IMG/VR virus record: IMGVR_UViG_3300044807_000022
Span: 1-64,000 of that record
Length of the DNA: 64,000 bases
DNA from: a virus
Direction: 5' to 3' (one strand)
Each line of letters begins with the position of its first letter. Position 1 is the first letter of the stretch. Below the pieces are notes generated by a model, which made no database searches, was not told the origin of the DNA, and worked only from the letters and a program-made list of their open reading frames with translations. The position numbers and the translations under genes were made by a program. This document shows, one piece after another, positions 57,920 to 64,000 of the stretch.

Positions 57920-58932
57920 GTGATGACCCCCTCGTTCGGGTTGCCGATGGGTTCGGGCTCCTCCAGCCAGCGTCGGTACGTCTCGCGCTCGAACTTGCCC
58001 GCAGCGATGGCCCTGTCGATGGCCTCCTCCAGGAACGCGCGAAGACCCTGACCCTCGAAGAACTCGCGAATGTGCCCAGGGATTGGGCGGTCGGGCGCGA
58101 GCGCCGGATCGCCAGTGGGCGTGATGCACTTCTCGCGAATCTCGCGCTCCAGCACCATGTCCACCTTCTTGTCGCGGTCGGCCGCGAAGAACTCCTCCTC
58201 CCACGCCTTCTCCTGCTGGCGCTTGCGCAGGCGCACCGCGCGCAACTCCAGCGCCTCCTCGTAGGCCCAGGCCCCCTGGTCGCGCGCCTGCGTGGCGAAG
58301 CGGTCGAACAGCATGCCGTAGCTGATGCCGTGTTCGGCCTCCTCGGGGTTCAGGTTGCGGTCGCTGATGTGGCTCCATATGTCGTGCCACACGTAGTCCC
58401 AGCGCTCGTCGCTCGGCCAGTCGTATGTCAGCGCATCGCCTCGGCGGATGGCGACTCGTGGGTCGTTGTAGTAAGGCCCGATTGTCGTCACGATTTCGGG
58501 GTCGAACTCCACCACGTCGATGTGGGTGACCTCGGGCTTGGCGAGGAGGGCGCTGACGACGCAGCCCAACCCCAGGCCGTGGACGAGCACGCGGCCGGTA
58601 CCGTGCTCGATGGCGTGGAAGTGGCCTTCGATTTCGGCGGGCGTGTCGGACATGACGGGCGTCCAGTCCTTCACGTCGTTGTCCTCGACCTCCTGCGCCG
58701 TGGCGCGCCGTCTGAGCGTGATGTAGTGGCCGGGCGGAACCAGGCGCTCGATCATGGACTCGCGGCGGTATGGGTCGCGCTCGGTGAGCATGGCGTGCAG
58801 TGTGCGCGCGCGGACCTCGGCCTCGTCCACGTCGAAGTGGTACGCCTGCCAGCGCGTGCCCTCGAAGTCCTCGATGAAGTCGGACACGCGGGCGGCTGCC
58901 CACGGGTCGGTGTAGTTCGGCCTAGCCGACAT
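57916..58932 (-). CDS. SAM-dependent methyltransferase-like protein, spermidine synthase type
   Basis: 338 residues. RVLVHGLGLGCVVSALLA is a glycine-rich motif I, followed by THIDVVEFDPEIVTTIGPYY (acidic end of strand 2) and AIRRGDALTYD, WDYVWHDIWSHISD, as in spermidine-synthase-like Rossmann proteins. The C-terminal ~120 residues are helical and charged. Substrate unknown. Confidence 0.75.
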   Translation of the reverse strand: MSARPNYTDPWAAARVSDFIEDFEGTRWQAYHFDVDEAEVRARTLHAMLTERDPYRRESMIERLVPPGHYITLRRRATAQEVEDNDVKDWTPVMSDTPAEIEGHFHAIEHGTGRVLVHGLGLGCVVSALLAKPEVTHIDVVEFDPEIVTTIGPYYNDPRVAIRRGDALTYDWPSDERWDYVWHDIWSHISDRNLNPEEAEHGISYGMLFDRFATQARDQGAWAYEEALELRAVRLRKRQQEKAWEEEFFAADRDKKVDMVLEREIREKCITPTGDPALAPDRPIPGHIREFFEGQGLRAFLEEAIDRAIAAGKFERETYRRWLEEPEPIGNPNEGVIT

Positions 58933-59362
58933 GCGTGCCCTCCTCTGGGTCGAGTCCTCTCCGCGCTCGTCGCGCGCGGAGCTTGTCCGCCGTACGCCTT
59001 GCGTTCAGGCCGGGGTCCTGAAGCTCGGCCATGCCGTGCGCCGCCGCCTCGGCTCCGGACGCGAACAGCGGGACCGGCGACACGTAGTCCAGCGCTGCTT
59101 CGTAGCCCTCCCGCGTGACCGCGCCCGCGAGGACCGCGATGCGCAGGCCCATCGACTCCTCCATGTCGTGGCACCCGACCCACCCGGCGCAGAGACGGCC
59201 GTTCTGCTGATGGCAGAAGAACGCGGCGGGGAGTTGGTCGCCGGTCGGCCCGTCGTAGCGCGGGAGCTTGTCGTACTCCTCCTCGGACCACACGCCGCTC
59301 GGGCAGTCGCGCCTGTACGGGCATGACGCACACGGGTAGGGGGCCGGTGCGCTAGTCGCCAT
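58922..59362 (-). CDS. DUF6283-like Cys-rich protein
   Basis: ATG at 59362, 146 residues. CASCPYRRDCPSGVWSEEEYDKL followed by FFCHQQNGRLCAGWVGCH matches small actinobacterial/phage DUF6283 proteins with two Cys clusters. Metal binding likely; role unknown. Overlaps the downstream gene by 11 bases. Confidence 0.75.
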   Translation of the reverse strand: MATSAPAPYPCASCPYRRDCPSGVWSEEEYDKLPRYDGPTGDQLPAAFFCHQQNGRLCAGWVGCHDMEESMGLRIAVLAGAVTREGYEAALDYVSPVPLFASGAEAAAHGMAELQDPGLNARRTADKLRARRARRGLDPEEGTHVG

Positions 59363-59591
59363 GGATGAGCTTCCCCACAAGCGGGCGCTGCTCGCGGTCG
59401 CGCAGGTTCGGCACCGCCTCGCCGCCCAGCACCAGCACGCACGACCCGTACTCGTCGTTCAGTTCGTGCGCGTTGACGACCTTGCGCAGCGTGCCGTCGC
59501 CCATGTCCACCAGGAACGGGGCGTCTCCGTTCAGGTGGAAGTCCATCACGTCGTCGTGGCGCACGGTGAGGCTGAAGTCGTTGTCAGGCAT
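59352..59591 (-). CDS. Hypothetical protein, 79 aa
   Basis: Beta-rich small protein (FSLTVRHDDVMDFHLNGD; CVLVLGGEAV). A weak palindrome-like copy lies just upstream at 59596-59621. Function unknown. Confidence 0.6.
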   Translation of the reverse strand: MPDNDFSLTVRHDDVMDFHLNGDAPFLVDMGDGTLRKVVNAHELNDEYGSCVLVLGGEAVPNLRDREQRPLVGKLIHGD

Positions 59592-59613
59592 GGTCGAACC
59601 TCCGATTGTCGTT

Positions 59614-59856
59614 CTACGTTCCAGGTGACTTGATGAGCGCCCCAGGGGAGACGTTCTCGAACTCCACCGCGACCAGGCTGCCGTCGCGATTTAGTTTGAC
59701 GATGGCGCGCGGGTGTTCCTTGCCCACGCGCTGCGTCTCACAGATGACGCCGCCGTTGGCGTTGGCGTCCTTGGGCTCGCTCTTGAGCTTGAACCGAATC
59801 TTCGTGCCAACCTCGACGCGGCCCTCTACGAGGGTGCCCTTCGCCCAGGAGGTCAT
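59614..59856 (-). CDS. Hypothetical protein, 80 aa
   Basis: Strand-rich: KGTLVEGRVEVGTKIRFKLKS and AIVKLNRDGSLVAVEFENV, a small beta-barrel look. ATGA-type overlap upstream. Function unknown. Confidence 0.6.
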   Translation of the reverse strand: MTSWAKGTLVEGRVEVGTKIRFKLKSEPKDANANGGVICETQRVGKEHPRAIVKLNRDGSLVAVEFENVSPGALIKSPGT

Positions 59857-60056
59857 ACGCGCCTCCCGCGCTGGTGGTCGTGCATGTGGATCGGCTCGTC
59901 GGTGTAGGTGACGGTCATAACCGGCCTGCGGCGGTAGCGCACCGTGAACCCTTCGAGCTTCGTGCGCAGCGCGTCCACCAGGTCCTCGGGGTCCGACTGC
60001 GTGTCGTCGCCCTCAAGCTGGATGGAAAGCGTGACGGTGGTCTTGCGATCAGGCAT
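59853..60056 (-). CDS. Hypothetical protein, 67 aa
   Basis: ATG at 60056; the longer open frame overlaps the neighbour. Beta-alpha-beta sequence TTVTLSIQLEG ... LVDALRTKLEGFTVRYRR ... VMTVTYTDE. Function unknown. Confidence 0.6.
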   Translation of the reverse strand: MPDRKTTVTLSIQLEGDDTQSDPEDLVDALRTKLEGFTVRYRRRPVMTVTYTDEPIHMHDHQRGRRV

Positions 60057-60258
60057 GGTTGGCCTCCCGCGAGCGTGCGACCGCCTCCGCGAGTGCGTCA
60101 CCCGTCTCATAGACCGTGCCGTCGTCGTCCTCGTTGATCCAGGCGTTCCGGCCCCAGGGGTAGAAGCCCTGCGACCGGATCAGCGCGTCCTCGGCCTCGG
60201 TCAGGTGGTCGGCCTCGATCCGGTCGGCGTCGATGGGTGCGAACCTGGTCCCGGTCAT
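60049..60258 (-). CDS. Hypothetical protein, 69 aa
   Basis: Contains EDALIRSQGFYPWGRNAWINEDDDG. Short overlap with both neighbours in a tight leftward string of small genes. Function unknown. Confidence 0.55.
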   Translation of the reverse strand: MTGTRFAPIDADRIEADHLTEAEDALIRSQGFYPWGRNAWINEDDDGTVYETGDALAEAVARSREANHA

Positions 60259-60458
60259 GGGGTCGCCTCATCGAAGTCGTAGCCGGTGACGGGTCGCCAC
60301 TCGGTGACCTCGCGCTCGTCGGCGTCGATGATGCGGGGGTAGCCGTCGCGTCGGGCCTGCTGCACCACGTCGCTGAAGTTCGTGCCGCTGAACTTGCACA
60401 CGCCGCGAGGGTCGTTCGAGTCAGCGGCCCGTTGGGCCGTCAGGCGGTACTCCATCAT
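60255..60458 (-). CDS. Hypothetical protein, 67 aa
   Basis: ATGATG start. CKFSGTNFSDVVQQARRDGYPRI then charged end. A palindrome-like copy (60462-60487, 17 of 26) lies four bases upstream of its start, where it may act as operator. Overlaps the next gene's end by 38 bases. Confidence 0.55.
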   Translation of the reverse strand: MMEYRLTAQRAADSNDPRGVCKFSGTNFSDVVQQARRDGYPRIIDADEREVTEWRPVTGYDFDEATP

Positions 60459-60672
60459 CTTGAACCTCCGATTTCAGTTGGGACTTCCCACGGCAGCCAA
60501 TGGCGATGAGCCCGGCCCGCCAGAGCTTGTTCCTCGCCCGGCGCAAGGCGTCGGGGTGGGTCTGCATGTTGCGCACCAGTTCTGCCGTGTCGAACAGGTG
60601 GTCGGGGTCGTCGCGGTGGGCGTCGAGCACCCGCCGCTCCAGTGCGTTCAGGATCAGGTGCCGCTCGTTCAC
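60421..60672 (-). CDS. Winged-helix-like small protein, 83 aa
   Basis: GTG at 60672 in a GTGA overlap. LNALERRVLDAHRDDPDHLFDTAELVRNM and ARNKLWRAGLIAIGCRG follow a winged-helix pattern. Possibly DNA-binding. Its end overlaps the next gene. Confidence 0.55.
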   Translation of the reverse strand: MNERHLILNALERRVLDAHRDDPDHLFDTAELVRNMQTHPDALRRARNKLWRAGLIAIGCRGKSQLKSEVQDDGVPPDGPTGR

Positions 60673-61022
60673 GTGTTGAACACGTCCGTCGTGCCGCCCG
60701 TGCGGTCGCGCGTGACGATGCAGACGGCATCGGTGGGCACGGACCGGCCGGTGTTGGCCGACACGTCCCTGGCGATCCCGACCTGCGCCAGCGTGACGCG
60801 ACGGAAGCCGCGAAGCTGGCCGTCGAGCGGGAGCGTCATGCGGTACTCGCCGTACAGCGGGTGGCCGCCGACGCCCGGCTCCTCGGTCAGGAGGACGCAG
60901 GACGAGTGCGTGCCGTCGCGGCGCGTGCGCGCGGCCTTGACCACGCAGAGCTTGGGCTTGCCGCCGCTGGTCAGCGGGCCGATGAACACGCGCCCCTTGC
61001 GCGGGGTCAGGTCTTCCGTCAT
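60669..61022 (-). CDS. Hypothetical protein, 117 aa
   Basis: ATG at 61022 in an ATGA overlap. Beta-rich: GRVFIGPLTSGGKPKLCVVKAAR and HSSCVLLTEEPG, FRRVTLAQVG. Function unknown. Confidence 0.65.
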   Translation of the reverse strand: MTEDLTPRKGRVFIGPLTSGGKPKLCVVKAARTRRDGTHSSCVLLTEEPGVGGHPLYGEYRMTLPLDGQLRGFRRVTLAQVGIARDVSANTGRSVPTDAVCIVTRDRTGGTTDVFNT

Positions 61023-61948
61023 GCGTCCTCCTCGATCCGTGTGAGCATGTCCACGCTGCACGTGGCGTGCCCACCCTTGTCTAGGTCTACTCCGGTCGAA
61101 TGGTCGTTCGCGCCGAGCGACCACGGGCTGACACCGGAAACCGTGCCCAGGTCGCCGTTGGGGAGTTGTACGCGGTCGCCATCCTTGAACGGATTCGCCA
61201 CCACGGGCATGCCGCTGACGACGGTCGTGCCGCCGGGGCCAGCGCCGGGGGCCACTGTCGGCGCGGGGGCTGCGGAAGGCGCGACGACCGTCAGGGGTTC
61301 CGCGCAGACGAAGCACTTGGGCTCGTCGTCGTCCTCGGGTGGTGTCCACGGTCGCTTGCCGAGCAGCTTGCCGTCCTTCTGCGCCGCGCCGACCTTGCCG
61401 CAAAGCTCCGAGCAGGCACCGTAGGTCTTGCCGTAGTCGTCGGCCACGACCCACGCCTCGATGCCCGCCGCCTGGGTGGCTCCGCACTCGCTGCACGTGC
61501 CGTCGATGATCTTGTCGGGCTCCGCGCCGCAGGAGGGGCACACGCCCGCCGTGGAGAGCGCTGCGGCGCTTGCCGTGCCCAGCGCCTCCTCCAGGTCGTC
61601 CTCGGTCTTCAGCGGCTTAGGGGGCTTTACACGCGCTGCGGCGTCCGCGAACAGGTCGTCCACGCTCTTGCCGCGCGCCTGACGCACGTAGTCGGCGTAG
61701 CTCGGGCCGCTCTGCCAGTCGGTCCTGCCCGTATCGGGCGCGTCGGGGAAGTGCGCGCCAGCGGGGTCCAGGTCGTCCTCGTCCTCGTCGTCGTCCACGT
61801 CGGGCGCGCTCGCGTTGGGGTCGCCGTGGAACCCGCAACCGGGGCATGAGCCCACGTTCGGGTCGTCGTCGTCGGGGTCAAGCTGCGTGCCGCACTGCGG
61901 GCAGAACATCTTCCCCGCGAGAATGTCGGCAGCGTCGTCGTCAGCCAT
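61019..61948 (-). CDS. Multi-zinc-ribbon protein, 309 aa
   Basis: Three to four Cys-pair modules: CPQCGTQ ... CPGCGFHG, then an acidic region, CPSCGAEP ... CSECGATQ, and CFVCAEP with nearby CSELCGK. A final small beta domain has KDGDRVQLPNGDLGTV. Looks like a nucleic-acid or protein scaffold. The family is not recognised; zinc ribbons are clear. Confidence 0.7.
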   Translation of the reverse strand: MADDDAADILAGKMFCPQCGTQLDPDDDDPNVGSCPGCGFHGDPNASAPDVDDDEDEDDLDPAGAHFPDAPDTGRTDWQSGPSYADYVRQARGKSVDDLFADAAARVKPPKPLKTEDDLEEALGTASAAALSTAGVCPSCGAEPDKIIDGTCSECGATQAAGIEAWVVADDYGKTYGACSELCGKVGAAQKDGKLLGKRPWTPPEDDDEPKCFVCAEPLTVVAPSAAPAPTVAPGAGPGGTTVVSGMPVVANPFKDGDRVQLPNGDLGTVSGVSPWSLGANDHSTGVDLDKGGHATCSVDMLTRIEEDA

Positions 61949-62285
61949 GCGTTGGTGCCTCCTCGTAGGGGGTCGGGTCGCCCGAGCGGGCCTCGAAGAA
62001 CCCGTCGTGCGCGCGCTTGATGGTGTGACGCAGTTGCGCCTTGGTCAGGACCGTGGCGTGCGGGAACATCGACACTGACCGCTCGCGCAGGCCGGTCCGG
62101 TCACCGCGCTCGATCAGGTCGTGGCACGGATCGCAGGCGGCCCACGGGGTCGTGCTGTTCATGCCCACGGCGGCGAGTCCACCTTTCGGCCTCGCAAGGA
62201 GCGCGGTCACCTGCACGCGCCCGGCGGGGTAGCTCCAGCACACCGGGCGCTGTGAGCAGAAGTCGCACTTGGGCTCCTCGGTCAT
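61941..62285 (-). CDS. Zinc-binding hypothetical protein, 114 aa
   Basis: ATG at 62285. CDFCSQRPVCWSYP and, 35 residues later, AACDPCHDLIERGD form a likely single zinc site, a pattern seen in small actinophage proteins. C-terminus is a helix. Function unknown. Confidence 0.65.
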   Translation of the reverse strand: MTEEPKCDFCSQRPVCWSYPAGRVQVTALLARPKGGLAAVGMNSTTPWAACDPCHDLIERGDRTGLRERSVSMFPHATVLTKAQLRHTIKRAHDGFFEARSGDPTPYEEAPTHG

Positions 62286-62902
62286 GCTGCCTCCGATCCT
62301 GCGACGGTAGTTGCGGTTTCGTCGTAGCGGGCGATGGCCCACGCGATGGCGTGACAGCACCAGAGGAACTGCCAGTCGTACTCGCGCAGGTCCCACTCCC
62401 ACGTCTCCAGGTGAACGCCGACGCTCTCCTCCAGGAGTTGCAGGCGCTCGCGCCCCTCCTCCGGGTGGAGCGTCCAGTCGTACAGGACCTCGCGCTCCAG
62501 CGCTTCGATCAGGAGCGACGGGTAGATCATGTCGCCGTCCTCACCGTACTCAAGCTCGTCGCGCGCCCAAAAGAGCACGCGTTCGCGCAGGGCGTCGTGC
62601 GAGTACACACGCGCGCCATCGGGTCGGGGGGCCTGCAACTTCTGGCTCCAGTAGTCCGGGTTGATCCCGTGGTCGCTCCTGAAGAACTGGAACATATCTC
62701 GGATGCGCGAGAACACGAAGTCGCCCGCGTCTCCGACGATGGCGAGGTAGCCGGGCCAGGTCACCACGTCGAACCCGTAGATGTAGGTGCCCGGCTGCTG
62801 GCAGCGCAGGTGCCGGTAGAGACCGGCGTCCTTGATGACGGTCAGAACGTGCTCGGCGGTCTCCTGCTCGAAGCGGGCCTTGGAACGCTCGACTGTCGTC
62901 AT
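62282..62902 (-). CDS. Hypothetical protein, 206 aa
   Basis: ATG at 62902 (the longer frame lies in the RuvB gene). Aromatic-rich helical protein: YIYGFDVVTWPGYLAIVGDAGDFVF, MFQFFRSDHGINPDYW, WQFLWCCHAIAWAI. It may bind a nucleotide or DNA but no motif is clear. A palindrome copy covers its start. Confidence 0.65.
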   Translation of the reverse strand: MTTVERSKARFEQETAEHVLTVIKDAGLYRHLRCQQPGTYIYGFDVVTWPGYLAIVGDAGDFVFSRIRDMFQFFRSDHGINPDYWSQKLQAPRPDGARVYSHDALRERVLFWARDELEYGEDGDMIYPSLLIEALEREVLYDWTLHPEEGRERLQLLEESVGVHLETWEWDLREYDWQFLWCCHAIAWAIARYDETATTVAGSEAA

Positions 62903-62908
62903 GGCTTC
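62883..62908. repeat. Dispersed 26-bp palindrome over a start codon
   Basis: 18 of 26 positions match. It contains the ATG of the 62282-62902 minus-strand gene and the TGA of ruvB, an apt operator place. Confidence 0.65.
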
Positions 62909-64000
62909 CTCCCGGTGAGTAGCTGGCGGGCTCGCTTGATGCCCAGGTCGGTGAGCTTCCGGCCACGGGACGTGACCTGCACGTAGCCCTTCTCGATCAG
63001 CCACGGTTCGACGCGCAGGTTGATCGACTTCGTGTCGCGCGACTTGCCGATGGCGGTGGCGATGGTGTTCACACTCGCCTGGTAGCTCACTTCGTCCGTC
63101 GTCTTGTTCACCGAGCGGCAGCGCTCGTAGAGGAACGTCAGCATGTTCACCATGTCGCGCGTGAGCCCGTCAGGCTCGACGGCGTTCAGGTCGAACAGGA
63201 CCTCACGTGCGAGCGCCGCGTCGATGGTGCCGCCGCTCCCCGCGAGTCGCGAGCCGTTCTTCATGTAGTTGTTCAGCACGCGCGGCGTGCGGCGTGCGGC
63301 GGCGGCGAACATCTGCTTCGCCGTGTCGGTGATCGTCAGGCCGAGCACGTCCGCGTTGAACTGCGCGATCTGCTCCATGTGGTGGCCGTCGTACGGCTCC
63401 AGGTGCGGGCGCAGCGCGAACCTGTTCAGGAACGCGTCGGGCAGCATGCCCTCGTCGGTCGTGGTGCCGATGATGCAGATGTGCGGGTAGGGCAGGACGC
63501 CGACGCCGGTCGTGATCGTCCGGTCCTCCATGAGCGCGTACAGGACCTCAGGCTGGGTGGCGCTCGACTTGCCGCGCCGCTCCATCACGGCCTGCTGGTG
63601 AATCTCCTCGATTCGGAGAATGTCGCCGTCACGCATGACCTGGCGAAGTTCGAGCAGGGTGTCCATCGAGACGGGGGCCTCGGCCTCGTAGACCTCGACT
63701 CCCATTTCGTTTGCGATCACGTGACTGAAGGTGGACTTTCCGGTGCCGCTCGGGCCGACAAGAAGCGTGTGGTCCAGCGGCTCGTCGGCGGCGATGCAGG
63801 CATCGACCACGCGCTCCATGAGCCGGACGGCCTTCTCCTGGCCGATGACCTGGTGGAACAGGTGCGGGCGCAGCGGGTTCTGCGTGCGGTCGCTCGACGT
63901 GCTGGGCGCGGGGCCACCCGTGGTCGGGGTGGCCTCTGCCTCCACCGCAGCGGCACGCACTGCGCCCTCCGCACGGGCGGCTTCGATGGCGCGCGCCTCG
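62899..64000 (-). CDS. ruvB: RuvB-like Holliday-junction helicase (5' end beyond the window)
   Basis: The frame is open through the right edge; a GTG at 63960 is a possible internal start. AAA+ motifs: HTLLVGPSGTGKSTF (Walker A), ILRIEEIHQ (Walker B), CIIGTTTDEGMLPDAFLNRFALR (sensor 1 and arginine finger). The C-terminal winged helix has NLRVEPWLIEKGYVQVTSRGRKLTDLG, as in RuvB. It drives branch migration. A RuvB without visible RuvA/RuvC nearby is notable; the VRR-NUC protein may serve as resolvase. Confidence 0.85.
   Translation of the reverse strand, partial: EARAIEAARAEGAVRAAAVEAEATPTTGGPAPSTSSDRTQNPLRPHLFHQVIGQEKAVRLMERVVDACIAADEPLDHTLLVGPSGTGKSTFSHVIANEMGVEVYEAEAPVSMDTLLELRQVMRDGDILRIEEIHQQAVMERRGKSSATQPEVLYALMEDRTITTGVGVLPYPHICIIGTTTDEGMLPDAFLNRFALRPHLEPYDGHHMEQIAQFNADVLGLTITDTAKQMFAAAARRTPRVLNNYMKNGSRLAGSGGTIDAALAREVLFDLNAVEPDGLTRDMVNMLTFLYERCRSVNKTTDEVSYQASVNTIATAIGKSRDTKSINLRVEPWLIEKGYVQVTSRGRKLTDLGIKRARQLLTGRKP

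Noticed and set aside
1-64000. tRNA genes and CRISPR arrays
   Set aside because: No T-arm/acceptor combination with cloverleaf potential was found in the gaps, and the dispersed palindrome lacks the regular spacing of a CRISPR array.

Overview
The window is about 64 kb of a GC-rich tailed-phage genome, either free or as a prophage. It has a siphovirus-type structural module read rightwards, then rightward replication and accessory genes, then a convergent leftward block with a tyrosine integrase. A temperate phage of a high-GC actinobacterium is the best fit: GTG starts are common, genes overlap by one or four bases (TAGTG, GTGA, ATGA), and the families present (DUF6283-like, DUF1643-like, ASCH, FkbM) fit such phages. 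The host cannot be named from the sequence. I saw no tRNA, rRNA, CRISPR or insertion sequence.

Layout. 1-6 kb: the end of an unidentified gene, then small genes separated by strong hairpins and a structured non-coding stretch at 3340-3632. 4.5-8.8 kb: two membrane proteins, an amidase endolysin, a ubiquitin-like small protein, an ASCH protein and an HNH nuclease. 8.8-28.6 kb: possible small terminase, RNase HI, large terminase, portal, three adhesin-like structural proteins, protease-scaffold, decoration protein, major capsid, head-tail connectors and tail tube. 28.8-40.9 kb: tail assembly chaperone with a canonical GGGAAAA -1 frameshift, tape measure and minor tail proteins, one with a zinc-protease motif. 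40.9-48.5 kb: recombination and replication genes (annealing-protein candidate, VRR-NUC nuclease, Cas4/RecB-type nuclease, DnaB-like helicase, helix-turn-helix proteins). 48.5-53.6 kb: a sugar/methyl-transfer cassette (FkbM methyltransferase, three glycosyltransferases) with a LAGLIDADG protein inside it. 53.7-54.8 kb: small genes and a sigma-factor-like protein. 54.8-64 kb: leftward genes, including a Cys-His-Asp papain-fold candidate, the integrase, a helix-turn-helix/coiled-coil protein, a methyltransferase, many small proteins and RuvB.

Two sequence families cut across this map. The first is a 26-bp imperfect palindrome with half-site GAAGTCCTGACGG. At least twenty copies match the ideal at 18 or more of 26 positions; they lie at gene ends, in gaps and inside genes in all three reading frames. 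This looks like a genome-wide operator, stoperator or nucleoprotein site set. The second is TTCGTAnATTA, found six times ahead of structural and late-region genes. It often carries GGAA about 15 bases upstream, and in two cases it overlaps the left half of the palindrome. The phage also encodes its own sigma-like protein, so a phage-dedicated promoter class, controlled through the palindrome, is a testable model.
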